From an uncultured Clostridium sp. (GTDB lineage Bacteria > Bacillota > Clostridia > TANB77 > CAG-508): a DNA stretch of 64,000 nucleotides. The notes beneath the pieces are model-generated. The model saw only the letters and a program-made list of their open reading frames with translations, did no database searches and had not been told where the DNA came from. The stretch's first letter is position 1. Each line of letters starts with the position of its first letter. The translations under genes and the position numbers were made by a program. Shown one piece after another: positions 8,854 to 17,379 of the stretch. The stretch spans positions 1 to 64,000 of the forward strand of contig CAOJXR010000003.1 of the NCBI GenBank assembly GCA_948465565.1. The letters are read 5' to 3'.

Positions 8854-9713
8854 TTTACTCTTTCCACCATTCCCAATATTTTTTCTTTGTTTTCCATAAC
8901 TGCGTTGTATCCAATCTCTATTGTTTTGTCTACATCGTCAATTTGTAGTAACTTTACTTCATTTGCATTGACTTTAATTGTTACATCGCTCATGTCTTGT
9001 CCATTTTTTACATCCTTCATAGAAAAAATATCACATGCTCTTAGAATAGTTGAAAAGAGGCTTTCTGTTCCTTTAAATTCGTCTAATTCAAAGCTTATAG
9101 CAATTGTTTTTGTTGCTCCTAAACTTTTAAGTACGTCTACTGGTAAGTTATCTACTGTTCCACCATCTATAAAGCAATATTTTTCATATTTACATGGAGT
9201 AAATATTGCTGGAAAGGACATGCTGGCATGTACGGCTTTTCCAATAGGAATGTTAGATAAATATTCTACATCCTTTTCTTTATTTATGTCACTTGTAGAG
9301 GTTAGAACTACTTCTTTTGTAGTTTTTGCATCTACTGTTATCATTGCAAATTTCTTTTGTATATCTGATATCTTATGTATTTCTTTTTGATTTGCATATT
9401 TTTCAACAATTCTTTCAATACGTTTGCCTTCTATTATTCCTTGCAAATCTATTTTTCTACTTATAAGAAATTTTATTCCTGCTTTTAAAAATACTCTTTT
9501 TTTGAATTTTATTATTTCTTTATAAGATTCTTTGGTAATTTGTTTCATTTCCTCAGGAGTGTATCCAAGAGCATATAATGCTGCCATCATTGCTCCAGAA
9601 CTTGTTCCAGTTATATAGTCAATTTGTAGTCCTAGTTCTTGAAGTGCTTTTATTGCTCCTATATGTGCAACCCCTTTCAGGCCGCCTCCTGCTAAGGCAA
9701 TTCCTATGCTCAT
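8850..9713 (-). CDS. Patatin-like phospholipase
   Basis: This 287-aa serine lipase has the oxyanion loop GGGLKGVAHIG at residues 9-19, nucleophile motif GTSSG near residue 37 and DGGTVDNLP holding the catalytic Asp near residue 183. It has the Ser-Asp dyad of the RssA/YchK group, proteins that hydrolyse acyl chains from lipids. No signal peptide is seen, so it is probably cytosolic. The 3' end overlaps the SDR start by four bases and the MscS gene ends 15 bases upstream, suggesting an envelope-lipid operon. Confidence 0.92.
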   Translation of the reverse strand: MSIGIALAGGGLKGVAHIGAIKALQELGLQIDYITGTSSGAMMAALYALGYTPEEMKQITKESYKEIIKFKKRVFLKAGIKFLISRKIDLQGIIEGKRIERIVEKYANQKEIHKISDIQKKFAMITVDAKTTKEVVLTSTSDINKEKDVEYLSNIPIGKAVHASMSFPAIFTPCKYEKYCFIDGGTVDNLPVDVLKSLGATKTIAISFELDEFKGTESLFSTILRACDIFSMKDVKNGQDMSDVTIKVNANEVKLLQIDDVDKTIEIGYNAVMENKEKILGMVERVK

Positions 9714-9728
9714 ATATTTCTCCTTGTG

Positions 9729-10781
9729 TTATATTGATTTCATATATACTTTTTGTGTTGGATAAACCAACTCGATATTTTCTTTTTCTAATATTTCTAG
9801 TATGTTGCAGTTTATACGTTCTTTTATTAACATGAATTCGTCATATGCTGCTGTATTTATGTATGCAACTATTAAAATTATATTTGCATCATTTTCTATG
9901 TTACTTAGTCTTACTGATACAGTTTTGTCTATAACATCTTTATCTGTTTTTAACATTGTAGTAATATTTGACATACATCTATTTATTGTTTCTGTAGATG
10001 AATTTAAGTCTAATCTTAATTTCATCTCAAGTCTTCTGTTTTCAAGCTTACTCCAGTTTTTTACATACTCAGTAACTATAACTGAATTTGGTATTGCAAT
10101 TATTGCGTTACTTAAGTCTTTAACTTTGGTACTTCTAAAAGTTAGGTCTATTACTGTTCCTTGGAATGTTCCAACTTCTATAAAATCGCCTATCTCAAAT
10201 GTTTTATCTGTTATAATTGAAATTCCTCCAATTATGCTTTTTACAAAGTCTTGAGCAGCTAAAGCTAATGCCGCACTTCCAATTCCTAGTCCAGCTGCTA
10301 ACCCTCCTAAATCATATCCTAATTCTGAAAGTACTATAAATGCTCCTGTAGTATACACTAGGACTTTTAATAATTTTGATATGAACGCATTTAGTGCTTC
10401 ATTTCCATTGAATTTTGTTGCTTTTCCTAGTTTTGAGAAAAATGTTGAGTCTGTTGATAGGCAATTTGCTATTGCTTTTGAAATTGCTATTATTGTAAGT
10501 ATTCTGAATATTTTATAGTATAAATTTACTATTCCTTCAGCAAGTTCTAAGAAGTGTATTGCAATTCCAAATCCTATTAAAGCAATTTCAAATTTGAGTG
10601 GACCATAAAATCCACTTTCGTGGCTTTTTTTCTCTATTTTAAATAGTTTATGAAAAATACCTATTATAATTTGAGCAATTATAGGACTGATTAGTTTTAC
10701 TCCTAAAACTATTGCTAATGCTATGCTATAATTTAAGACACTATTTACGTCAAGTTTGTTTAAAATTCCATTCATCAGCAA
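9729..10781 (-). CDS. MscS-family mechanosensitive channel
   Basis: This 350-aa membrane protein has four or so N-terminal helices, the MscS pore helix segment GGLAAGLGIGSAALALAAQDFVKSIIGGI (small-residue rich, near residues 155-185) and a beta-domain starting FEIGDFIEVGTFQGTV. Such channels release solutes at hypo-osmotic shock. Either a TTG at 10781 (six bases after AGGAG) or the ATG at 10775 can be the start. Heads the MscS-patatin-SDR-MBL run. Confidence 0.9.
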   Translation of the reverse strand: MLMNGILNKLDVNSVLNYSIALAIVLGVKLISPIIAQIIIGIFHKLFKIEKKSHESGFYGPLKFEIALIGFGIAIHFLELAEGIVNLYYKIFRILTIIAISKAIANCLSTDSTFFSKLGKATKFNGNEALNAFISKLLKVLVYTTGAFIVLSELGYDLGGLAAGLGIGSAALALAAQDFVKSIIGGISIITDKTFEIGDFIEVGTFQGTVIDLTFRSTKVKDLSNAIIAIPNSVIVTEYVKNWSKLENRRLEMKLRLDLNSSTETINRCMSNITTMLKTDKDVIDKTVSVRLSNIENDANIILIVAYINTAAYDEFMLIKERINCNILEILEKENIELVYPTQKVYMKSI

Positions 10782-10863
10782 ACTTTTCTCCTACTTATTG
10801 TTTTTTAACATATGTATTATACATTATAGAATTAACTTTTACAAGAGCAGATGATATAATGTA

Positions 10864-10920
10864 AGAGAAATAAAAAAATAAATAACAATGTGTCTCTTGT
10901 TATTTATTTTTTATTTCTCT
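10864..10920 (-). terminator. Long hairpin terminator after the sortase gene
   Basis: A stem of about 23 bp with one bulged base (arms starting AGAGAAATAAA and ending TTTATTTCTCT) directly overlaps the sortase stop codon. It separates the sortase gene from the MscS operon. Confidence 0.75.
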
Positions 10921-11693
10921 TATATTTTTTCTCTTGCTCTAACTATTACTCTGTTTTTGCTGTCGTCAGTACATGTTATTAGTGTTATTTCACGCTTTCC
11001 GTGAGTTATTTGTGTTGTGTCTCTTGTATCGTTTTCGGTTACTACGTGTTTATCATATACTTCATAATTTACTTTTCTTCTATAATTGTCTTCTATTTCT
11101 ATTATGTCTCCGTTTACAAGTTCTGGTACATGGCTAAAGAATTTGTCATTTCTATAGTTATGTCCAACTATACAAAAATTACCTACTTCGTTTGGGTCGC
11201 ATCCGTGGAATTTGCATGGTGACATTTTTAATAGTTCGTTTGACCAATGGTCTACTATTCCGTATTCTAAGTCTATTTTTGGTATTCTAATAATCGCTAA
11301 TCTATAATACTTGTCTCCACTTTCTGTTACTAATGTTTCTACTTTTCCTCCCATTGGTGCAGTTAGTTTTGAATTGTCTAAGTTATTTGGATCTATTACT
11401 GTTGATGAATCTGGATCTTCTAGTATTACAACTATTTTCTCGTTATCTTCTACTCTTATTGTTGTATCGTCATAGACATATGTACTTTGCATAGTTTCTG
11501 GGATCGTCATGCTTGCTAAAATTTCTTGTGATTTTTTTTCTCCAGCATATTTGTCATATTCAGAAAAGATGTAATATGAGAATAAAAGGCATAACAAAAA
11601 AACAGAAATTATAAAATCAATTTTATATAATCTCTTTTGTCTTCTAAGTTCTGGAGTTATGTATAATTTCTCTGTTATAAGAATTTGATTCAT
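10920..11693 (-). CDS. Sortase
   Basis: This 257-aa transpeptidase has one N-terminal membrane helix (FIISVFLLCLLFSYYIF, about residues 28-45). Its catalytic domain shows the His in CIVGHNYRNDKFF, the Cys in TLITCTDDS (TLxTC motif) and the Arg in RVIVRARE near the C-terminus. Sortases anchor surface proteins to peptidoglycan by cutting an LPxTG-like signal. No canonical LPxTG substrate is encoded nearby; the three giant adhesins at 41-56 kb end in S-I-K/Q-T-G or related motifs and are candidate substrates. Class (B, D or E) is not settled from sequence alone. Confidence 0.9.
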   Translation of the reverse strand: MNQILITEKLYITPELRRQKRLYKIDFIISVFLLCLLFSYYIFSEYDKYAGEKKSQEILASMTIPETMQSTYVYDDTTIRVEDNEKIVVILEDPDSSTVIDPNNLDNSKLTAPMGGKVETLVTESGDKYYRLAIIRIPKIDLEYGIVDHWSNELLKMSPCKFHGCDPNEVGNFCIVGHNYRNDKFFSHVPELVNGDIIEIEDNYRRKVNYEVYDKHVVTENDTRDTTQITHGKREITLITCTDDSKNRVIVRAREKI

Positions 11694-11815
11694 TTTTCAT
11701 CCTTTCTTTCCAAATTTATTATACCATCTTGGTTTATTTTTGTATATATTTTTAATTTATTTAAAATATTTGTAAACAAGTTGTTAAGTGTCTTATATAT
11801 TTTTTCGTATATTCT

Positions 11816-11842
11816 AAAAAAAGAGGTATAGCCTCTTTTTTC
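11816..11842 (-). terminator. Terminator after the CarD gene
   Basis: AAAAAGAGG and CCTCTTTTT arms with a short loop and flanking A/T runs lie 13 bases downstream of the CarD stop. Confidence 0.75.
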
Positions 11843-11854
11843 ATTTATATTAAG

Positions 11855-12409
11855 TTAGTTTAATTGAATAAGTTTTTTAACAACATTCTCTTCTGTAGTT
11901 CCTTGTCCTAATGATGTTAAATGTTCTTCATAAGAAGCATTTATTTTGCTTTCAACAAGTGTTTCTATTTCATTTAATTCTTTTTGCTCTGCTAAAACTA
12001 ATTCACTTACTAGAATTTGTTTCGCATTTAGCAACATTTTCTTTTCACCTGTTGATAGTCCTTTTTCTTTTTGTTTGAAGCTTAGATTTCTTACGATATC
12101 TGCAACTTCATAAATGTTTCCTGTCTTCATTTTTTCCATGTTGTCCCTATATCTTTTGTTCCAATTCATAGACATTTCTGTGCTTTCTTGTTCCAAAATT
12201 CCAATAACTTTTTCTGCTTGAACTTTATCTATGATATTTCTAACTCCGATTTCTTCTGCTTTTGCAGTAGGAACCATAACCTTTACCTCGCCTGGCATTT
12301 TTATTATGTAATAAGATTGTCTCTCATCTAGAATAGCCTTCTCCTCTATAGATTCTATTATTCCAGCGCCATGCATTGGATAAACAACTTTATCGCCTAC
12401 ATTAAACAT
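11855..12409 (-). CDS. CarD/CdnL-family transcriptional regulator
   Basis: This 184-aa protein has an N-terminal RNA-polymerase interaction (Tudor-like) domain, MFNVGDKVVYPMHGAGII, and a helical C-terminal DNA-binding part. CarD family proteins bind the RNAP beta subunit and stabilise open complexes at many promoters, especially rRNA promoters. It has its own terminator, and a second terminator separates it from dut upstream, so it is probably a single-gene unit. Confidence 0.9.
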   Translation of the reverse strand: MFNVGDKVVYPMHGAGIIESIEEKAILDERQSYYIIKMPGEVKVMVPTAKAEEIGVRNIIDKVQAEKVIGILEQESTEMSMNWNKRYRDNMEKMKTGNIYEVADIVRNLSFKQKEKGLSTGEKKMLLNAKQILVSELVLAEQKELNEIETLVESKINASYEEHLTSLGQGTTEENVVKKLIQLN

Positions 12410-12470
12410 GTAAGTCCAACTCCTTTCAGGTAAATTTTACTTTTCAGCACAGTCTTATTATACTACAAAA

Positions 12471-12498
12471 ATTCCCAAAAGTCAAAACTTTTGGGAAT
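12471..12498 (-). terminator. Terminator after dut
   Basis: ATTCCCAAAAG and CTTTTGGGAAT form an 11-bp perfect stem followed on the minus strand by TTTTTG. Confidence 0.8.
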
Positions 12499-12523
12499 AA
12501 ATTTACATAAAGATTTCCTTTTT

Positions 12524-12982
12524 TTATTTGTTTGTTGAACCAAATCCTCCAACTCTTTCTCCTTCTGCTTTATCATCATCTGTTACATAGTATTTTTGGA
12601 AAATTGCTTGTCCAATACAATCTCCTTTTTTTATTTCAAGATCATGGTCAAAGAAATTATAGAATGCATACATGAATGCTCCATCGTTGTCTGGATTTCC
12701 ATAATAATCGCTATCTATTATTCCTACACTGTTTGCCATTACTAATCCTTTTTTTCCTGGATTAGAGCTTCTGTTGCAGAGCATTAAATATTCGTCATCT
12801 GGCATATATGCTTTGATTCCTGTTTTTACAAGTGTTGGTTTTTGTCCAAATTTATATGCTGGTATTACACAATCTTCTGCAGCTTCTACGTCATATCCTG
12901 CTGATTTTTTTGTTTTTCTTACTGGTAGGTTTATTCCTTGATTTTCAAATCCTTTTGCTATTTCAAATCCTCTTATTCTCAT
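12524..12982 (-). CDS. dut: dUTP diphosphatase
   Basis: This 152-aa trimeric-type dUTPase hydrolyses dUTP to dUMP and pyrophosphate, keeping uracil out of DNA. Motifs seen are SAGYDVEAAED (I), NRSSNPGKKGL (II), VGIIDSDYYGNPDN (III), KGDCIGQAIFQKY (IV) and RVGGFGSTNK (V, glycine-rich C-terminus). The insertion around motif III, with NDGAFMYAFYNFF, is typical of a clostridial subgroup. Monocistronic between two terminators. Confidence 0.93.
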   Translation of the reverse strand: MRIRGFEIAKGFENQGINLPVRKTKKSAGYDVEAAEDCVIPAYKFGQKPTLVKTGIKAYMPDDEYLMLCNRSSNPGKKGLVMANSVGIIDSDYYGNPDNDGAFMYAFYNFFDHDLEIKKGDCIGQAIFQKYYVTDDDKAEGERVGGFGSTNK

Positions 12983-13044
12983 TTTAGTACTCCTTTTCGC
13001 AACAAAATCTTACTTATCTTGCGTCGCTTTGTTTATTTGTTGTA

Positions 13045-15651
13045 TTATATCTCATTTCCATAGTATGCGTCAATTAAAATTTGTTTTAATTCTGAAACTA
13101 GTGGCAGACGTGGATTTGCTGTTGTACATTGGTCTTCAAATGCTCTATCTGCTAATTCGTCTAGTTTTGCCATGAATTCTTGTTCTTCAATTCCGCATTC
13201 TTTTAATGAAGTTGGTAATTCTAATTCAACAAGCATTTTTTGTATTGCTTTTATTAATGATTTAACTCCTTCTTCTGTTGTGCTTGCTGGTAATCCAAGT
13301 CTTCTAGCAATTTTAGCATATTTCTTATCTGCTATAAAATATTCGTATTTAGGGAATGATACAAATTTTGTTGGTTTTGTAGCATTATATGCTATTACAT
13401 ATGGCAAGATTATTGCATTTGCTCTACCATGTGGAATATGATATTCCCCACCTAATTTGTGTGCTAGAGAGTGATTTACTCCTAAAAATGCGTTTGTGAA
13501 TGCCATTCCTGCAATTGTACTTGCATTATGCATTTTCTCTCTTGCAAATTTGTCATCTCCATGGTTATATGCTTGAACTAGGTTTTCATATACCAATTCT
13601 ATAGCTTTTTCTGCTAAACCGTCTGTATAATCTGATGCCATGTTTGATACATATGCTTCAATAGCATGTGTCATAACGTCCATTCCTGTGTCTGCTGTCA
13701 TTTTCTTTGGTAATGTCATTACTAGGTCTGGGTCTATTATTGCTATATCTGGTGTTAGCTCATAATCTGCTAGTGGATATTTTATATTTTTTCTTTTATC
13801 TGTTATTACTGCAAATGAAGTTACTTCTGAACCAGTTCCTGATGTTGTTGGTATTGCAACCATTTTTGCTTTTGTTCCAAGTACAGGGAATTTGTACGTA
13901 CGTTTTCTGATGTCCATGAATTTTAGTTTTAGTCCTTCAACGTCTGCTTCTGGATGCTCATAGAATAGCCACATTCCTTTTGCTGCATCCATTGCACTTC
14001 CTCCACCTAATGCAATTATTACATCTGGATTGAAGATATTCATTGCTTCAACACCTTTTTGTATTGTGTCGAATGATGGGTCTGGCTCTACTTCTGAGAA
14101 TATTTCAGAGTGTACATATTTTTCTCTTTTACGCAAATGATAAAGAATTTTATCAACATATCCTAGTTTTGTCATTGATGGGTCTGTTACTATGAATGCT
14201 CTTGAGATATTTGGCATTTTTTCTAGATATGCTATTGAACCAGCTTCAAAATAAATTTTTTCTGGAACTTTAAACCATTGCATATTTACTCTCCTATTTG
14301 CTACTCTTTTTATATTTATTAAGTTTACTGATGATACGTTTGCTGTTGTTGAGTTTCCTCCAAATGTTCCGCATCCTAAAGTTAATGATGGCATGTTTGT
14401 ATTATAAATGTCTCCGATTGCACCATGTGTTGATGGTGAGTTTACTATTATTCTTCCAACTTTAACTTTTCTTGAAAATTCTAATATTGTTTCTTGGTCT
14501 TCTGAGTGAATTACTGCTGAGTGTCCAAGTCCACCATACTCAATTAATCTTTCTGCTATATCAATTCCTTCTGTGCTATCTTTTACTGAATAATATGTTA
14601 ATATCGGACTTAATTTTTCCTTTGAGAATGGGAAATCGTCTCCAATTCCTGTTTCTTTTACAACTAATACTTTTGTTTCTTCTGGTATGTTTATTCCTGC
14701 TAATGCTGCTATTTTGTGTGGACTCTGTCCTGGTATTTTTCCGTTTAATTTATATTTTCCGTCATCTCCTGCAACGAAAATAACTTCTTGTAATTTTTCT
14801 TTTTCTTCTTTAGTTGCAAAGTAGCAACCTGCATTTTTCATTAGTCTTTCAAAATCTTTTGTTATCTCTTTATCTATAATAACTGCTTGTTCGGAAGCAC
14901 ATATCATTCCATTATCAAATGATTTTGACATTACTAAATCGTTTACTGATGTTTCAAGTTTTGCTGTTTTGTCTATATAGCAAGGTACGTTTCCAGGTCC
15001 AACTCCTAATGCTGGTTTTCCGCATGAGTATGCTGCTTTAACCATTCCTGTTCCACCTGTTGCTAATATTAAATTAACTCCTGGGTGATTCATTAGTCTG
15101 TTTGTCGCTTGTATTGATGGTTCGTCTATCCATAAAATACAGTCTTCTGGTGCACCTGCACTTACTGCTGCATCACGTAGGATTCTTGCTGCTTCTGTAC
15201 TTGATTTTTGTGCTGATGGATGGAATCCAAATATTATTACGTTTCTTGTTTTTGCTGCTATTATTGATTTGAACATTGTTGTTGAAGTTGGATTTGTTAC
15301 TGGTGTTACTCCTGCGATTATTCCTATTGGTTCTGCTATTTCAGTGTATCCTTCTTCTACGTTTTCATTTATTACTCCAACTGTTTTGTCGTATTTTATA
15401 CTATGATATATATACTCAGTTGCAAACATGTTCTTTGTTATTTTGTCTTCGTATATTCCTCTTCCTGTTTCTTCTACTGCCATTTTTGCAAGTTTCATGT
15501 GGTTTTCTAATCCTGCCATTGACATTTTCTTTACTATTTCGTCTACTTGCTCTTGATTTAACTTCATGTATTCTTTTGAAGCTTTCTGAGCTCTTTCTAC
15601 TAAGTTGTCAATCATTTGGATTACTTTTTGTTCATCATCTGTGTTTGGCAT
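13045..15651 (-). CDS. adhE: Bifunctional aldehyde/alcohol dehydrogenase
   Basis: This 868-aa fusion enzyme reduces acetyl-CoA to acetaldehyde and then ethanol with two NADH, regenerating NAD in fermentation. The N-terminal CoA-acylating aldehyde dehydrogenase half holds the catalytic Cys in NGMICASEQ near residue 245. The C-terminal half is an iron-dependent alcohol dehydrogenase with [28 protein letters not shown] and metal-ligand histidines in [21 protein letters not shown] and HGRANA. AdhE forms spirosome filaments. AAAGGAGG precedes the ATG. The putative promoter -35 lies inside repeat copy D1, downstream of its hairpin. Confidence 0.97.
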   Translation of the reverse strand: MPNTDDEQKVIQMIDNLVERAQKASKEYMKLNQEQVDEIVKKMSMAGLENHMKLAKMAVEETGRGIYEDKITKNMFATEYIYHSIKYDKTVGVINENVEEGYTEIAEPIGIIAGVTPVTNPTSTTMFKSIIAAKTRNVIIFGFHPSAQKSSTEAARILRDAAVSAGAPEDCILWIDEPSIQATNRLMNHPGVNLILATGGTGMVKAAYSCGKPALGVGPGNVPCYIDKTAKLETSVNDLVMSKSFDNGMICASEQAVIIDKEITKDFERLMKNAGCYFATKEEKEKLQEVIFVAGDDGKYKLNGKIPGQSPHKIAALAGINIPEETKVLVVKETGIGDDFPFSKEKLSPILTYYSVKDSTEGIDIAERLIEYGGLGHSAVIHSEDQETILEFSRKVKVGRIIVNSPSTHGAIGDIYNTNMPSLTLGCGTFGGNSTTANVSSVNLINIKRVANRRVNMQWFKVPEKIYFEAGSIAYLEKMPNISRAFIVTDPSMTKLGYVDKILYHLRKREKYVHSEIFSEVEPDPSFDTIQKGVEAMNIFNPDVIIALGGGSAMDAAKGMWLFYEHPEADVEGLKLKFMDIRKRTYKFPVLGTKAKMVAIPTTSGTGSEVTSFAVITDKRKNIKYPLADYELTPDIAIIDPDLVMTLPKKMTADTGMDVMTHAIEAYVSNMASDYTDGLAEKAIELVYENLVQAYNHGDDKFAREKMHNASTIAGMAFTNAFLGVNHSLAHKLGGEYHIPHGRANAIILPYVIAYNATKPTKFVSFPKYEYFIADKKYAKIARRLGLPASTTEEGVKSLIKAIQKMLVELELPTSLKECGIEEQEFMAKLDELADRAFEDQCTTANPRLPLVSELKQILIDAYYGNEI

Positions 15652-15701
15652 ATAAACCTCCTTTAAATTTTAAATTTATACATTTATTATACCCACATAA
15701 T

Positions 15702-15730
15702 ATATTATATATATTTTTTTTCTTAGTCAA
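15702..15730 (-). promoter_or_regulatory. Putative adhE promoter
   Basis: TTGACT (15730-15725) and TAATAT (15707-15702) on the minus strand are separated by 17 bases, about 50 bases upstream of adhE. The -35 falls in the conserved CTTAGTCAA part of repeat D1. No clear Rex site was found. Confidence 0.4.
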
Positions 15731-15806
15731 CTGGTGAAAAAATTTTTTTAAAATAAACGAGGGCAGAGCCCACTCTCTTTCGAAAGTAGGCTCTGCCCTC
15801 TGCGTT
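15720..15806. repeat. Hairpin-bearing repeat, copy D1
   Basis: The copy reads TTCTTAGTCAA, an A/T run, then a perfect 12-bp stem (GAGGGCAGAGCC, 15759-15770; GGCTCTGCCCTC, 15789-15800) with loop CACTCTCTTTCGAAAGTA, then TGCGTT. Copy D2 at 16.6 kb shares about 80 bases of this, including the whole loop, and carries a compensated base pair in the stem. It terminates the toxin-antitoxin transcript on the minus strand. Confidence 0.8.
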
Positions 15807-15876
15807 GATTAATCTACTAAATTAATCAAACGGGATATGCTCTTTCAAGGCTATTACCTTTGTCGTAGCATATACT
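15805..15876 (-). other. Tandem hairpins between the toxin gene and repeat D1
   Basis: TTGATTAAT and ATTAATCAA pair around a seven-base loop. Next to it TATGCT...AGCATA encloses a smaller AAGG/CCTT hairpin. With the D1 stem this makes three consecutive structures at the 3' end of the toxin transcript. It could be a stabilising 3' region or a processed small RNA; no known RNA family was recognised. Confidence 0.35.
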
Positions 15877-15890
15877 ATAATAAATTTATT

Positions 15891-16208
15891 TTAAATTTTA
15901 TCTTTCCAATTAGAAGCTCCATATAAAATTCTATCTATGCTTACAACTTTTTCTTTTTCGTTTATTATATAAAAAGCAATATGATTTTTTATAATTAACT
16001 TTCTTATAATAGGGAAATTTTTTAATTCCATATCTATAGCAGAAAATTTTTGTGGACTATATTCTAATGTTTTTATTTCTTCTTTTATCTGTCTTACATA
16101 ATTTCTAGCTATATTAGGCTCTTGTAATTTATCTTTTATATACATAGTAATACTTTTTAAATCATTTTTTGCTTTTATTGATAATTCTATTTTATATTTT
16201 TCTGACAT
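15891..16208 (-). CDS. RelE/ParE-family toxin
   Basis: This 105-aa protein has the family plan: an N-terminal helix pair (YKIELSIKAKNDLKSITMYIKDKLQ), then beta strands with FPIIRKLIIKNHIAFYIINEKEKVVSIDRILYG. RelE proteins cut mRNA on the ribosome and ParE proteins poison gyrase; the two cannot be told apart here, though the RILYGASNW ending resembles the ParE branch. It lies 15 bases downstream of the antitoxin gene in the usual antitoxin-first order. The pair lies between repeat copies D1 and D2. Confidence 0.85.
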   Translation of the reverse strand: MSEKYKIELSIKAKNDLKSITMYIKDKLQEPNIARNYVRQIKEEIKTLEYSPQKFSAIDMELKNFPIIRKLIIKNHIAFYIINEKEKVVSIDRILYGASNWKDKI

Positions 16209-16223
16209 GTTAAAACTCCTATG

Positions 16224-16469
16224 CTATAAAGATTTTTCTATTTCTAAAAAAGCTTCATCAAGAGAACAGACATTACCATTTTCAATATCTTTTAATCCTT
16301 CTTCTAATTTCTTTTTTAAATTCTCTTTATCTTTTATAATTAATTCTTCTGGTGTCTGATTTATTATATAATTAAATTTTAAATATTCCATATAATCAAG
16401 AACTTGTAATACAATTTCTTCTGGTAATGTTTCTATTGATTTTAGTAATTCTTGCTTTTCTAATGACAT
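16224..16469 (-). CDS. Antitoxin of the RelE/ParE pair
   Basis: This 81-aa acidic protein starts MSLEKQELLKSIETLPEEIVLQVLDYMEYLK, an N-terminal helical dimerisation/DNA-binding segment of the DUF2281/RelB-like kind. It continues into a Lys/Glu-rich, probably unfolded tail (CSLDEAFLEIEKSL) expected to wrap the toxin. The position just before a RelE/ParE-like gene supports the assignment. A palindrome at 16515-16533 upstream is a candidate autoregulatory operator. Confidence 0.8.
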   Translation of the reverse strand: MSLEKQELLKSIETLPEEIVLQVLDYMEYLKFNYIINQTPEELIIKDKENLKKKLEEGLKDIENGNVCSLDEAFLEIEKSL

Positions 16470-16514
16470 AATGTATCTCCTTTCAAATTATATATAATAT
16501 ATTGTAACACATAT

Positions 16515-16533
16515 ATTGTATTTTTCATACAAT
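16515..16533. promoter_or_regulatory. Candidate operator of the toxin-antitoxin operon
   Basis: The perfect 7-bp inverted repeat ATTGTAT-TTTTC-ATACAAT lies about 45 bases upstream of the antitoxin start. Such palindromes are commonly bound by the antitoxin or complex. Confidence 0.4.
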
Positions 16534-16560
16534 TTTAAAAGTTTTTTCTTTCATATATTT

Positions 16561-16645
16561 TTCTTAGTCAAATGCTAAAAAATTTTTTTTAATAAATAAA
16601 GGCGGAGCCCACTCTCTTTCGAAAGTAGGCTCCGCCCCCTGCGTT
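16561..16645. repeat. Hairpin-bearing repeat, copy D2
   Basis: The copy reads TTCTTAGTCAA, an A/T run, then stem GGCGGAGCC (16601-16609) and GGCTCCGCC (16628-16636) with the same CACTCTCTTTCGAAAGTA loop as D1, followed by TGCGTT. The stem base that differs from D1 is changed on both arms. It lies at the 3' end of the GC-rich gene at 16652-17143 and terminates it. Confidence 0.8.
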
Positions 16646-16651
16646 ACGCAA

Positions 16652-17143
16652 TCATTCAGCAGGCGTCGCTGGTTTTATATTGATGCTATTTCCCTTGAAG
16701 GAAATATGCGGCGTGGCGCTTACTTTGACTTTGTTGTCATCATAGTAGCTCACCCATCTGTCGTCAGAGAAAAATTCTGTGAACATTTTCACTAACGTCT
16801 GGCAGTGCATGAGCCTGCTGCTGACGATGATAGCCAGACTTTCTTCGTTGCAGTACGCCAGCATGTTGCCGTTCCGATCCAGGCGCTCATCAATGATACG
16901 CTGTGCTTCGTCATCAAATACTGGCTCTTTGCCAATGCTGATTACCGCAAAGTCCTCAGCAAGGTCCTCAGACCATTTGACAACTGGACTTAGGAGGCAA
17001 CATTTGAAGTCGCTGATGCTGTTTTCAAATGTAATCGCCTTGATTACGTACGCGGTTGGTCCTTCAATGGACCGATATGTCAGGTCGATTTCCATTTCAA
17101 ACTGACATATCCCCTTGAGTTCCAGGTAGTCATCTCTTGCCAT
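16652..17143 (-). CDS. GC-rich orphan protein, unknown function
   Basis: This 163-aa protein begins MARDDYLELKG; the ATG at 17143 is eight bases after GGAGG, whereas the upstream in-frame start is a TTG inside that region. No signal peptide or membrane helix is seen. It contains two short Cys-bearing segments (FKCCLLSPVVKW, MHCQTLVKMFTEFF) and ends SATPHISFKGNSINIKPATPAE. I do not recognise a family. Base composition is about 50% GC with CTG/GCC-type codons, unlike all neighbours and like the two genes at 23.3-24.7 kb. This suggests recent transfer. Confidence 0.75.
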   Translation of the reverse strand: MARDDYLELKGICQFEMEIDLTYRSIEGPTAYVIKAITFENSISDFKCCLLSPVVKWSEDLAEDFAVISIGKEPVFDDEAQRIIDERLDRNGNMLAYCNEESLAIIVSSRLMHCQTLVKMFTEFFSDDRWVSYYDDNKVKVSATPHISFKGNSINIKPATPAE

Positions 17144-17335
17144 GGTCGTAGCCTCCAAAAAATTATTTTTTGCTGGATTTCTGTAGTTTTGCTGTGGTAT
17201 ATTGTATCATAGTTATGTTAACTCGTCAATATGTTTAAATTTTAATATCTGTTAAAATTATTATATCTCTATGTGGGTGTTGATTATATTTGTTTCTTTA
17301 TATTAACCATAAAGCAGTAAATTTATCAATACAAA

Positions 17336-17363
17336 AAACAGGCTATTTCATAATAACCTGTTT
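17336..17363 (-). terminator. Terminator after the G5/transglycosylase gene
   Basis: An AAACAGG.../...CCTGTTT stem with a U-run on the minus strand, 17 bases past the stop codon. Confidence 0.75.
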
Positions 17364-17379
17364 AATATTTATTCTAGTA

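Noticed and set aside
11855..12409. CarD gene as a transcription-repair coupling factor fragment
   Set aside because: It shares the RNAP-binding fold, but the length and helical C-terminus fit full-length CarD/CdnL; no helicase motifs are present.
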